NCBI GenBank assembly: GCA_026705465.1
Contig: JAPPAP010000005.1
Location: forward strand, 1-63,664
Direction of reading: 5' to 3'
Length of the DNA stretch: 63,664 bases
Origin: a bacterium
GTDB taxonomy: Bacteria; Actinomycetota; Acidimicrobiia; Acidimicrobiales; Bin134
The notes under the pieces were generated by a model that was not told the DNA's origin, ran no database searches, and saw only the letters and a list, made by a program, of their open reading frames with translations. This document shows positions 7,317 through 15,537 of the stretch, one piece after another. The position numbers and the translations under genes were made by a program. The number at the start of each line of letters is the position of its first letter. Position 1 is the stretch's first letter.

Positions 7317-8812
7317 CAACCCAGCCCTGAGGTCTCCCCCGCTTCCAATGCTGACTCATCTCTGCTAGGACGAGTGTCGACGCCCAGCGCGAGCGCCACA
7401 ACAACCGCACCTGCCACTGCAGCCACTCCGAACAGCCAAGCTTGTTGGCTTGCCAAGCGAATCCCAACTCGTTCCCACAGCATCAAGAGCGCAATCGAGA
7501 AAAAGGCGCTTCCCAGCATGACGAATGTCTGGTGATATGCCACTGCCACGCTCAGGTTTCGCGGAGCAAACGACCGAACAACGGCCCCCATCAAAGAGAC
7601 TTCGCCGATACCTGCTCCTACTGCAACAATTATCAAGGCACCAAACCACGCCAAGGGACTCAAAGCAACATGGCTTTCCAGCCAACCTGATGTCGACCAC
7701 TCGCTTCCAACTCGACCAAGCCATAACGACGAAGCCAGGATACACATTCCTGCGACAAATATGTATTGTCTATGGCCTCGCTTGTCTGCCAGTTTTCCAA
7801 TCCAAAGCGGCAAAAATAGCAATCCAGAAATAGCGCCTATCATGAGCCTAGATATATGTGCAGTTTGAATCGAAGTACTGCCAACGTTGACAAAAAACTC
7901 GGAAAGCCCAAGGTACAGCAGACCAGTTCCCAGCGCAAAGGATACGGTAGCAGAGTTTGCAAGTAAGACACTTCTATTAAAAGCCTCTTTGGCAATTAGC
8001 ATCGAAGATCTGCCACGAGCAGAACGATAGACGAGCAGAGATGCTAATGGCGGAGCAATGGCCAGAAGAGCAACTGTCCTCCAGTCAATCCACCCCCATG
8101 CTTGAATGCGTGGTATGACAAACAAGAATGCGCCTATAGCGCCTGCTGCCAAGACCATACCGGTAACATCTAGAGGACCTCTAGCATCCTCGTCACGGAA
8201 CTCCCTTAACTTTGTTCCCACTATAAGCAGAGTCACTATTCCAATAATAAGGTATACGGTGAGTGCCCAAATCCATTCCAAGTTATGATCCCGTTGCCAT
8301 TCAAACGGATCAAGTGGAAACTTGAATAGTTCGACCACAAGAAGAACTATTCCGAACATGCTATAGTATGCTCCCAGAACGGTTGATCTTCGGTGAGAAG
8401 GTACCAACGCTAGTAATATAGCTAAACCCGCAGGAAGAACTGCCGCACTACCAGTTCCGTGCAGCAATCTACCTAGTATTAATGTAACTCCATTGGGTGC
8501 TACTACCTCTAGAGAAACTCCACTCACAATAAGAACTATTCCAATTAAGAACACCTGTTTTCGGCCGAAACAATCGGCTAGGCGGCCAGCAGGCAGTAGA
8601 AGTGCTCCTGCCGTTACGAAATAGACAGTGCTGCCCCATCTAAATGTTTCGATGCGATCATTTTGGAGAAATTCGACCACGAAGCTGAAATAGTTGAACG
8701 AAGTGTAAACGACAGATAAGGCGACCGAACCTGATATCAGCAGGATTACTCGGAGTGGTGTAGAAGGTGTTGGCGACGAGTAAGGATGAAGAATGGGTGT
8801 TTCGTCCATCAT
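7316..8812 (-). CDS. MFS transporter, low-GC compared with neighbours
   Basis: A 498-residue membrane protein (MMDETPILHP) with about 12-14 hydrophobic helices. The first-loop motif is GRLADCFGRKQ and the domain layout is that of drug:H+ antiporter-type MFS proteins. The ATG forms TGATG with the stop of the DUF35 gene, so it ends the CoA-transferase/thiolase operon and may import or export that pathway's substrate. Base composition is clearly more AT-rich than the surroundings, with many A/T third positions, especially 7800-8750, which suggests recent acquisition. Substrate unknown. Confidence 0.88.
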   Translation of the reverse strand: MMDETPILHPYSSPTPSTPLRVILLISGSVALSVVYTSFNYFSFVVEFLQNDRIETFRWGSTVYFVTAGALLLPAGRLADCFGRKQVFLIGIVLIVSGVSLEVVAPNGVTLILGRLLHGTGSAAVLPAGLAILLALVPSHRRSTVLGAYYSMFGIVLLVVELFKFPLDPFEWQRDHNLEWIWALTVYLIIGIVTLLIVGTKLREFRDEDARGPLDVTGMVLAAGAIGAFLFVIPRIQAWGWIDWRTVALLAIAPPLASLLVYRSARGRSSMLIAKEAFNRSVLLANSATVSFALGTGLLYLGLSEFFVNVGSTSIQTAHISRLMIGAISGLLFLPLWIGKLADKRGHRQYIFVAGMCILASSLWLGRVGSEWSTSGWLESHVALSPLAWFGALIIVAVGAGIGEVSLMGAVVRSFAPRNLSVAVAYHQTFVMLGSAFFSIALLMLWERVGIRLASQQAWLFGVAAVAGAVVVALALGVDTRPSRDESALEAGETSGLG

Positions 8813-9228
8813 CAGGCGGGTTCCCAGAAGACCATGGCGTGGTCGTCGTCGTAGGTGCGGGCGTAGGCGGAAACAGGCATGCCGATCTCGACTGCTTCGG
8901 GGTCGACCCCGGTGAGGCCGCCGAACATCCGCACCCCCTCGGGGAGGTCGACCATGGCCAGGACATAGGGCAGTTCGGCGAAGGCGGGCACTCCGTATTG
9001 GCGGACGATGGTGTAGGTATAGACAGTGCCGGTGCCGGAAGCCTCTATCCACTCGGGCACGGCGGCGCAGGCGGTACACAGCGCTCGGGGGTAGTGCTGG
9101 CGATGGCCGCACTGTGGGCACTGCTGGATGAGCAAGCGGCCCTCGGCCGCGGCCGCGAAGAACTCGCCGTACTCCCCCTCACCGGCGGGAACCGGCCCCT
9201 GCCACTCAAGATCACGGACGACCCTCAT
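8812..9228 (-). CDS. DUF35 / Zn-ribbon OB-fold protein, partner of thiolase-like protein
   Basis: A 138-residue protein with a rubredoxin-like zinc ribbon (Cys37, Cys40, Cys51, Cys54; CPQCG and CTAC) followed by an OB-fold. DUF35 proteins such as ChsH2 and BbsA bind thiolase-fold partners and shape their acyl-CoA site. The start overlaps the thiolase-like gene's stop (ATGA), the usual coupling for such obligate pairs. It is very likely a structural subunit of a complex with the product of 9225-10403. Confidence 0.92.
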   Translation of the reverse strand: MRVVRDLEWQGPVPAGEGEYGEFFAAAAEGRLLIQQCPQCGHRQHYPRALCTACAAVPEWIEASGTGTVYTYTIVRQYGVPAFAELPYVLAMVDLPEGVRMFGGLTGVDPEAVEIGMPVSAYARTYDDDHAMVFWEPA

Positions 9229-10403
9229 GAGGGACGGTCCTTCCCCAAGACGACGGTGCCGATTGCCGACAGCCAGCCGCCGGAGCCACAGGCTAGAGCC
9301 ACCTCAGCGTCGGGCACCTGAGCTTCGCCTCCGTGGCCCCGCAGCTGGCGAACCGCCTCGATCAGCAAAAAGATGCCCCGCATGCCGGGGTGGTTGGAGG
9401 ACAAGCCCCCGCCGTCGGTGTTGGTGGGCATCGACCCACCCCGGCGGAGATGGCCCTCCTGGACGTAGGAGCCGCCCTCGCCCTTGCCGCAGAATCCCAA
9501 GCCTTCCAGCATTAACAGCACAGTGATGGTGAAGCTGTCGTAGAGCTGGGCCGTGTCGATGTCGGCTGGGGTCACGCCGGCCTGGCCCATGGCCTCTGGT
9601 CCGCAAACTGTGGCGCCCATCTCGGTGAAGTCGGGCATCTGGTGGATGTTCCAGTGGGTCTGGGTGCCCGCTGCCCCCAGCACATAGACCGGGACATGGC
9701 GCAGGTCACGAGCGATCTCCTCGGTGGTCATCACCAGCGCCCCACCACCGTCGGTGATCACGCAGCAGTCCAGCTTGTGCAGGGGATCGGCGATCATGCG
9801 GCTGTTGAGCACGTCTTCCACGGTGATGGGGTCGCCGTAGCGGGCATCGGGGTTGAGCCCGGCAAACTCCCGGATCCCAACTGCAATCTCGGCCAGCTGT
9901 TTAGAAGTGGTGCCGAATTCGTGCATGTGCCGATGGGCAGCCAGTGCGTAGGCCCCCACCAGGGGCAACCCGTACGGAGTGGCCATCTGCATGGCCCCGG
10001 CCACCGGTTGAGCGTCGCGCTGGAACCCGCCGGTGCCCAGCACCCGACCCATGCGGGTGAGCTGATCGGAGCCGTAGGTCACCAGCACGGTGTCGCACAA
10101 CCCCTCTCGGATGGCCGCGGCGGCGTGCTGAACGTGGAACTCGAACGACGATCCTCCCACCATGGTTCCGTCGATATAGCGGTGGTTCACCCCCAGGTAC
10201 TCGGCCATGGAAACGGCGTCATCCCCCGCTCCCGGTCCCCCGCCGCTGGTGCTGACATAGCCGTCGATGGCGGATTTGGCGATGCCGCAGTCGGCGATGG
10301 CCCGTCGGGCGGCCAGGGCGTGGTGCTGCACCGAGTTCAGATGCGGTGCCAACGGGTAGTCGCTCAGGCCGATACCGCAGATAACAGGGTGTCGGGATGG
10401 CAC
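9225..10403 (-). CDS. Thiolase-fold protein (Ltp2/BbsB-like), nucleophilic Cys absent
   Basis: A 392-residue thiolase-superfamily protein (GTG start). His338 in SSNHPG and Cys372 in ACGSGG match the second-half catalytic motifs. At the position of the nucleophilic Cys in the first half the sequence is VGGSSFEF (residues 82-89), so acyl transfer through Cys looks impossible. Ltp2-type steroid side-chain retro-aldolases are also thiolase folds paired with DUF35 proteins and lack classical thiolysis. It therefore probably cleaves a beta-hydroxyacyl-CoA, or acts as a non-classical thiolase. It is coupled to the DUF35 gene behind it. Confidence 0.88.
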   Translation of the reverse strand: MPSRHPVICGIGLSDYPLAPHLNSVQHHALAARRAIADCGIAKSAIDGYVSTSGGGPGAGDDAVSMAEYLGVNHRYIDGTMVGGSSFEFHVQHAAAAIREGLCDTVLVTYGSDQLTRMGRVLGTGGFQRDAQPVAGAMQMATPYGLPLVGAYALAAHRHMHEFGTTSKQLAEIAVGIREFAGLNPDARYGDPITVEDVLNSRMIADPLHKLDCCVITDGGGALVMTTEEIARDLRHVPVYVLGAAGTQTHWNIHQMPDFTEMGATVCGPEAMGQAGVTPADIDTAQLYDSFTITVLLMLEGLGFCGKGEGGSYVQEGHLRRGGSMPTNTDGGGLSSNHPGMRGIFLLIEAVRQLRGHGGEAQVPDAEVALACGSGGWLSAIGTVVLGKDRPS

Positions 10404-10454
10404 TGGGGCAGCTTAGACATACTCCACCCGGGCCGGCGGGTCCTGTCGCTCTAC

Positions 10455-10490
10455 GGCGGCTTGGCGTGCTTCGCGTGCGCCAAGTCCGCC
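10455..10490. other. Imperfect inverted repeat / RNA hairpin in operon spacer
   Basis: GGCGG-CTTGGCG (10455-10466) pairs with CGCCAAG-T-CCGCC (10478-10490), a 12-pair stem with one bulge and an 11-base loop. It sits in the 128-base gap between the second CoA-transferase and the thiolase-like gene, where the rest of the operon has overlapping genes. There is no T-run, so an RNA-processing or stability element, or a binding site, is more likely than a terminator. Confidence 0.5.
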
Positions 10491-10531
10491 TCCGGCGCCA
10501 CCCCCCGGCCCTACCGAGGTTCTCCCCTGGC

Positions 10532-11770
10532 CTACTTGGGAGAAAGAATGTGGTTGTGCTCGCCGATGTGGGGGGCCCGATGGCGGATTCGGTAGGGGGA
10601 TTTGGGGGCGATGTAGGGCGCGCCCACATAGGTGAAGCTGCGGCCCAAGTCCTCGTGCACTACCTCGACGGGAAAGCCCCGTTCTTGGAAGTGAGGATCG
10701 GCCAGCACCTCCTCGGGCGAGTAGATGATGCCCACCGCCAAACCACGTTCTTGGGCGCCGATGAAGAACTCGTGGGCGGTGATGTTCTGAGCGATGAAAC
10801 GGACTGCCTCCCGAGCGGCGCCGAACATGGCGGTGACCTCGGGATCCTGGCCGATCTGAGACAGGTGCAAGTCCTCTTCGAGCTGGGTGCCCATTTCCAA
10901 GAAGAAGAACTCTTCGAATTGGTCTTTCAACCCCAGGCTCTCCATCCACTCCACCACTACGGCGAAGTCCCGGGCCGAGCGGGGCGGAAAGCCGGTGTTG
11001 ACGTCGATGCCGTCCACCGACAGCGCCCGGGTGAACGTGGTGGGCTCAACGGCGGCGTGGCGCCCGGTCTGGCGCTGCACCTCGTCGCCAGCCACCAGCC
11101 ACTGCACCGAGGCGAACTCGGTGGTCACGTTGGCCGCGGCGTGCAGGCTCACATCCACGAACTGGCCCTGGCCGGTGCGGTCCCGGGCCAATAGCGCAGT
11201 CTGGGCCGAGAGCACGGCAAATACCGAGCCGGTCTGGTAGCCCTGATTGCCGCCGCCCCGCTGGGGTGGGATGGCATGGTCGTCGTAGCCGCAGCTCCAC
11301 ACCGGCCCGCCCGCGGCCAGCACGGTCAGGTCGATGCTCTCCTCTTGAGACCGCGGCCCGGTGCGGCCGAACGGGGTCAGCGACACCCAGATCAACTCGG
11401 GATGATCAGCCCGCAACGTGTCGTGGTCGATGCCCAAGTCGGCCAATCGCCCCGGACGCTCCGACTCCAGCACCACATCGGCGGTGCCGACCAGTGACCG
11501 GAATCGGTCCCGGTCGCCTTCTTCTCCAAGATCCAAGGTCACGCCCAGCTTGGAGGCGTTGTAGTGCCACCACCACAGGCTGCGCTCCGGCCCGGCCTCG
11601 TCATCCAAGAACGGCTCGAAACCTCGGGAGTGATGCCCCTCAGGGGGCTCCACCACGATGACCTCGGCCCCCATGCCGGCCAACATCAGCCCGGCATAGG
11701 CCGAGGCCTCGCCGGCCAGCTCCACCACTCGAATACCGCCCAAGGCTCCGGGCAGATCGCTGTCCGCCAT
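10532..11770 (-). CDS. CaiB/BaiF class III CoA-transferase, catalytic Asp missing
   Basis: A 412-residue family III CoA-transferase-like protein (MADSDLPGALGGIRVVELAG). The N-terminal CoA-binding part and the RTGQGQFVDVSL motif are present. Counting back 21 residues from the Thr of RTG, the position holding the catalytic Asp in family members is Tyr178 here. The neighbouring copy has Asp at the same place. It is coupled to that gene by TGATG. I infer a non-catalytic partner in a heteromeric CoA-transferase, as described for BbsE with BbsF. Confidence 0.88.
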   Translation of the reverse strand: MADSDLPGALGGIRVVELAGEASAYAGLMLAGMGAEVIVVEPPEGHHSRGFEPFLDDEAGPERSLWWWHYNASKLGVTLDLGEEGDRDRFRSLVGTADVVLESERPGRLADLGIDHDTLRADHPELIWVSLTPFGRTGPRSQEESIDLTVLAAGGPVWSCGYDDHAIPPQRGGGNQGYQTGSVFAVLSAQTALLARDRTGQGQFVDVSLHAAANVTTEFASVQWLVAGDEVQRQTGRHAAVEPTTFTRALSVDGIDVNTGFPPRSARDFAVVVEWMESLGLKDQFEEFFFLEMGTQLEEDLHLSQIGQDPEVTAMFGAAREAVRFIAQNITAHEFFIGAQERGLAVGIIYSPEEVLADPHFQERGFPVEVVHEDLGRSFTYVGAPYIAPKSPYRIRHRAPHIGEHNHILSPK

Positions 11771-12999
11771 CAGATCACCCCCTCGGCCACCAGGTCGGCG
11801 AGCTCGGTGTCCGAATAGCCGAGCAGGCCCCCGAGGATCTGGCGGTTGTGCTGGCCCAACAAAGGACCGCCTCGCTCCAGCACCCAGTCGGTGTCGGAGA
11901 AGTGCGCGGGGATGCCGTCGACCCTCACCCGGCCCATCTCGCCGTGGGTGACGGTGGGCCACAAACCCCAGGCCTCGGTGTTGGCGTCGTTGTCCACCCG
12001 GTCGACCGGCTTGGCCACCCCGGCCGCGGGCACCCCCACTGCTTGCAATTCGGCGGCGGCTTCGAACCGATCCCGCTTCGAGGTCCAGGCTCGCACCGCG
12101 TCGTCCAAATCGTCCTCGTGCGCGAGCCGTCCGGCCAGGTCGGCGAACCGGCGGTCGTCGATGCCCATCAGCTCGGTGATGGCCTGCCAGTCGCGTTCGT
12201 CTCGGGCGGCCAGCGCCAGCCAGGCGTCGTGCCCGTCGGCCTCATAGATGCCGTGGGGGGCCATGGCGGGGAACTGGCTCCGGTTGGAGTAGGGCATTCC
12301 GTCGCGCCGCAGCGGTCGCCCGTTCACGGTGTAGTCCAGCACCGCCGGGCCGAGCATGGTGGCCCCGGCGTCGGTACACGACATGTCGATCCACTGGCCC
12401 TCGCCGGTGCGGCTGCGGTGGATCAGCCCGGCCATGATGGCCATGGCCATGAAGTTGCCGCCGTGGTGGTCCATATAGGAGTAGCCCCATCCGGCCGAGG
12501 GCATGTCGGGCAACCCAGAAGTGAACGTGAGGCCGCAGCAGGCCTGCACGATCGGCCCCCACGTCTTGTACTTGCGATAGGGACCGGCGTGGCCGAACCC
12601 GCAGTTGGACACGTACAGAATGTCGGGCCTGATCTCCCGCAAGCGCTCGTAGCCGAAGCCCAGGCGCTCCAGCACCCCGGCGGCGAAGTTCTCGGTGACC
12701 GCATCACACTCGGCAATGAGCTGGGTGAGGAGCTCTTTGCCCCTGTCGGTACGGAGGTTCAGGGTGATGCCCAGCTTCTCCACGTTGTGGTTGTTGAAGC
12801 ACCCGCCAAACTCGTGGCCCCGGCGTTCGTCCACGAACGGCGACGTTCCCCGGAGCACGTCCCATTTGCCCAGGCGCACCGGATCCTCCACCCGGATGAT
12901 CTCAGCGCCGAAGGCGGCCATCCACCGAGTGGCCCCCGCTCCGGCCAACTGCCCGGTGAAGTCGCAGATGCGAATATGGGACAACGCCTCAGATTTCAC
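11770..12999 (-). CDS. CaiB/BaiF class III CoA-transferase, catalytic Asp present
   Basis: A 409-residue family III CoA-transferase (GTG start) with the likely catalytic Asp177 in YSYMDHHGG and the RTGEGQWIDMSC motif. It transfers CoA between carboxylic acids through a covalent aspartyl-CoA intermediate. It is first in the operon that continues through the Asp-lacking homolog, thiolase-like protein, DUF35 and MFS genes. A palindrome and a TAAGGT box lie directly upstream, so it is probably leaderless and locally regulated. The substrate is unknown; the set suggests a dicarboxylate or branched acid. Confidence 0.9.
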   Translation of the reverse strand: MKSEALSHIRICDFTGQLAGAGATRWMAAFGAEIIRVEDPVRLGKWDVLRGTSPFVDERRGHEFGGCFNNHNVEKLGITLNLRTDRGKELLTQLIAECDAVTENFAAGVLERLGFGYERLREIRPDILYVSNCGFGHAGPYRKYKTWGPIVQACCGLTFTSGLPDMPSAGWGYSYMDHHGGNFMAMAIMAGLIHRSRTGEGQWIDMSCTDAGATMLGPAVLDYTVNGRPLRRDGMPYSNRSQFPAMAPHGIYEADGHDAWLALAARDERDWQAITELMGIDDRRFADLAGRLAHEDDLDDAVRAWTSKRDRFEAAAELQAVGVPAAGVAKPVDRVDNDANTEAWGLWPTVTHGEMGRVRVDGIPAHFSDTDWVLERGGPLLGQHNRQILGGLLGYSDTELADLVAEGVI

Positions 13000-13002
13000 G
13001 GC

Positions 13003-13020
13003 CCGACCTTATGCGGTCGG
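13003..13020 (-). promoter_or_regulatory. Palindromic operator overlapping a -10 box
   Basis: CCGACC and GGTCGG form a perfect 6-base inverted repeat with a 6-base spacer. On the minus strand TAAGGT (13011-13006) lies inside it, six bases before the GTG of the CoA-transferase at 12999. A repressor bound here would block a leaderless promoter; the regulator is not identified. Confidence 0.5.
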
Positions 13021-13058
13021 ATTCCGCGGCTACCGAGTCGAGTAAGGCTGCCAGTACC

Positions 13059-13064
13059 TAGGCT
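13059..13064 (+). promoter_or_regulatory. -10 box of a probable leaderless promoter
   Basis: TAGGCT ends seven bases before the GTG at 13072 and supports that start. Confidence 0.45.
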
Positions 13065-13071
13065 TCACGGC

Positions 13072-13998
13072 GTGCGAGTGCTACACCACATGGAAGATGG
13101 GCGTCTCGACCCGATCATTGCCCAGTTCCAAGACGTTGAGTTCGTCTATGTGCCCCGCCAAGGCGACATTCCCGAGGACGCCTCCGGCGAGACGCTGCTG
13201 ACCATCCCCCGGGATTACCCCAACCTGGCCGAGCTGCTGGACCGGGGAGTGGAGTGGGTCCACGTAACCAGTACCGGGATCGACGGGTTCCCGCTCGAGC
13301 TGCTGGGCCACCGGGTAATGACCTGCTCCCGAGGAGCCGGGGCCATCGCCATCTCTGAATGGTGCCTGGCCATGATGTTGGCCTTCGAGAAGGATCTGCC
13401 CAACGTGTGGCTCGACAAGCCGCCCGAGCGCTGGTTCACCGCCGATTTGGGCGCCCTCTACGGAAAGACGCTGGGCCTGATCGGGCTGGGCGGCATCGGC
13501 ACCGCGGTGGCCCGCCGGGCCTTGGCCTTCGACATGTCGGTGCTGGCCGTGCGCCGCACTTCGGCGCCTTCGCCACTGGACGGGGTGGAAATCACCGGTT
13601 CGTTGGACGAGCTCTTAGAGCGCTCTGACCACATCGTGGTGGCCGCGCCAGCCACTGCCGCCACCCACCGCCTGCTCGACGCCAATGCCCTGGCCAAAGT
13701 CAAGCAGGGCGCTCATATCGTCAACATCGCCCGGGGCGATCTCATCGACCAGGATGCCCTACGGGCCTCGCTCGACAGCGGGCACATCGCCCGAGCCTCG
13801 CTCGACACGGTGGAGCCCGAGCCCTTGCCCGAAGGCCATTGGCTGTACGACCACCCCAAGGTCCGGGTCAGCGCCCACGTCTCTTGGTGCATGCCTGACT
13901 CCTGGGACCTGCTCATTGCTCCCTTCGCCGACAACCTCCAGCGCCGCCTTGCCGGCCTCCCCCTCTATGGCATTGTCAACCCCGACGAGGAGTACTAG
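13072..13998 (+). CDS. D-isomer-specific 2-hydroxyacid dehydrogenase
   Basis: A 308-residue NAD(P)-dependent enzyme starting VRVLHHMEDG. The cofactor domain has LGLIGLGGIGTAVARRA (GxGxxG). The catalytic Arg is in NIARGDLID, the Glu in VEPEPLP and the His in SAHVSW. It reduces 2-oxo acids to D-2-hydroxyacids or runs in reverse; substrate not determinable. It is divergent from the CoA-transferase operon over a 72-base region and convergent with the acyl-CoA ligase, sharing a CTAG that holds both stops. Confidence 0.9.
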   Translation: MRVLHHMEDGRLDPIIAQFQDVEFVYVPRQGDIPEDASGETLLTIPRDYPNLAELLDRGVEWVHVTSTGIDGFPLELLGHRVMTCSRGAGAIAISEWCLAMMLAFEKDLPNVWLDKPPERWFTADLGALYGKTLGLIGLGGIGTAVARRALAFDMSVLAVRRTSAPSPLDGVEITGSLDELLERSDHIVVAAPATAATHRLLDANALAKVKQGAHIVNIARGDLIDQDALRASLDSGHIARASLDTVEPEPLPEGHWLYDHPKVRVSAHVSWCMPDSWDLLIAPFADNLQRRLAGLPLYGIVNPDEEY

Positions 13999-15476
13999 CC
14001 GCCAGTCGACAAGATTGCCGCTACCACCTCGCGGCGGCGGACTTGACCGGTGGCGGGAGTGCGGGGGATGGCATCCATGGCTTCGATGCGGCGGGGGTGC
14101 TTGAATCGGGCCAAACGGTCGCTTAAGTGGGCTTGCACCTCATCAGGAGTGGGCAGGCCAACACCCGGGTCCAATACAAACACCGCGCACACCACCTCAC
14201 CCCAGCGGTCGTCGGGTATGCCCACCACCGCGACCTCCGCAGCACCGGGGAAATCGGCCAGATGGCCCTCGACCTCGGCGGGCGACACCGTCTCGCCGCC
14301 GGTGCGGATCACGTCTTTGACCCGCCCGACGATGGAGTAGAAACCATCGCCGTCCACCTCGGCCAGATCGCCGGTGCGAAACCAGCCGTCGTCGGTGAAC
14401 GCTTCGGCGGTGGCCTCGGGATTGTCGAAATAGCCGTCGAACATGAACGGGGAGCGGGTCTGGAGCTCTCCTTGATCAAGACGCACCTCGGCGCCGGTGT
14501 GGGCCTGGCCACAGCTCCCCGGCCGCGATGCCATGTCGAAGTCGTCCAGCATGGTGACCGAGCCTGCTTCGGTGGAGCCGTAAAACACTCGTCGGTGGGC
14601 GTTGGGGAACGCGGCCTTCAAGTCGGCCAGCAGCTCGGGCGGGGTGGCAGATGTGCCTGAGGTGGCAAACCGAAGCGAGCTGAGGTCTTCGTGCCGATCA
14701 GCGTCCAGCACCCGGCGCCACACCGCGGGGATGCAGTTCATATAGGCGGCATGGTGGGTGTGCACCGCATCGATGAGGACATCGGCGTCGGCCCGGTCGG
14801 TGAACACCACCTGTCCCCGGGCCTGCCAGGCCTGAAGGGCAATGGTCCACGCCCCCATGTGGAACATCGGGAACATGCACACGGTGGCGCCGCGAGGCTC
14901 GAGAAGCGCCGGCGTGCGGGTGCGCAGCCAGTTGCATCGGTGAGATAGCACCACACCTTTGGACTTCCCGGTGCTGCCGCTGGTGAAAAACACCACGTGA
15001 GGGTCGGTTTCCGCCACACCCGATGGGGACAGCGCCGACGCGGGCACGGAGGCAGCCTCTGTCAACAGGTCAAGTCCCGGTCCGGTCCCGCCCAGGCGGA
15101 GCAATGGGACTCCTACCGCCTCGGCCACCGACTGGCCAGCCTCGGCATGACCGGGATCGACCACCAGCAGGCGGGGCCGGGCCAGCCCCACCATCTCGGC
15201 CGCCTCTTCGGACGACAGCCGGGCGTTGGCCGGGGCGAACACCGCCCCTGAACGGGCCAATGCCACAAACAGGGACACCGACGCCAGGTTGTTGTCGCTC
15301 CAGGTGACCACCCGGTCGCCTCGTCCCACCCCAAGTCCGGCTAGCACATGAGCCATCTGATTGGCCCGCTGGCTCAGCTCCCCATAGGTGAGCGAGTCCT
15401 CCCCCAGCGTCACCGCAAGGCGGGACGGAACCGTCGCGGCCGCATTGTCGAACACCGAGCCGATCACCAACTCCAT
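13995..15476 (-). CDS. AMP-binding acyl-CoA synthetase (FadD-like)
   Basis: A 493-residue adenylate-forming enzyme (MELVIGSVFDNAA). The P-loop-like motif FFTSGSTGKSKGVV, the YGSTEAG motif and WFRTGDLAEVD are clear. It has the catalytic-Lys tail region but ends RTPATGQVRRREV, where a Lys would normally be (TxxGKxxR), so the A10 Lys appears to be Gln. It activates a carboxylic acid to its CoA ester using ATP. The ATG at 15476 lies divergent from the methyltransferase gene. Substrate unknown. Confidence 0.9.
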   Translation of the reverse strand: MELVIGSVFDNAAATVPSRLAVTLGEDSLTYGELSQRANQMAHVLAGLGVGRGDRVVTWSDNNLASVSLFVALARSGAVFAPANARLSSEEAAEMVGLARPRLLVVDPGHAEAGQSVAEAVGVPLLRLGGTGPGLDLLTEAASVPASALSPSGVAETDPHVVFFTSGSTGKSKGVVLSHRCNWLRTRTPALLEPRGATVCMFPMFHMGAWTIALQAWQARGQVVFTDRADADVLIDAVHTHHAAYMNCIPAVWRRVLDADRHEDLSSLRFATSGTSATPPELLADLKAAFPNAHRRVFYGSTEAGSVTMLDDFDMASRPGSCGQAHTGAEVRLDQGELQTRSPFMFDGYFDNPEATAEAFTDDGWFRTGDLAEVDGDGFYSIVGRVKDVIRTGGETVSPAEVEGHLADFPGAAEVAVVGIPDDRWGEVVCAVFVLDPGVGLPTPDEVQAHLSDRLARFKHPRRIEAMDAIPRTPATGQVRRREVVAAILSTGG

Positions 15477-15523
15477 CGCCGGGCACACTACCGGGAGATG
15501 GGGGCTCCGTTTGGCGTGGTCAC

Positions 15524-15529
15524 TAGCGT
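15524..15529 (+). promoter_or_regulatory. -10 box of a probable leaderless promoter
   Basis: TAGCGT lies eight bases before ATG 15538 and five before the alternative GTG 15535, in the short divergent gap. Confidence 0.4.
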
Positions 15530-15537
15530 GAGGGGTG

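Noticed and set aside
11848..13071. In-frame upstream extension of the 2-hydroxyacid dehydrogenase
   Set aside because: The extension is antisense to a CoA-transferase gene and lacks homology-like content; the enzyme starts naturally at GTG 13072 behind a TAGGCT box.
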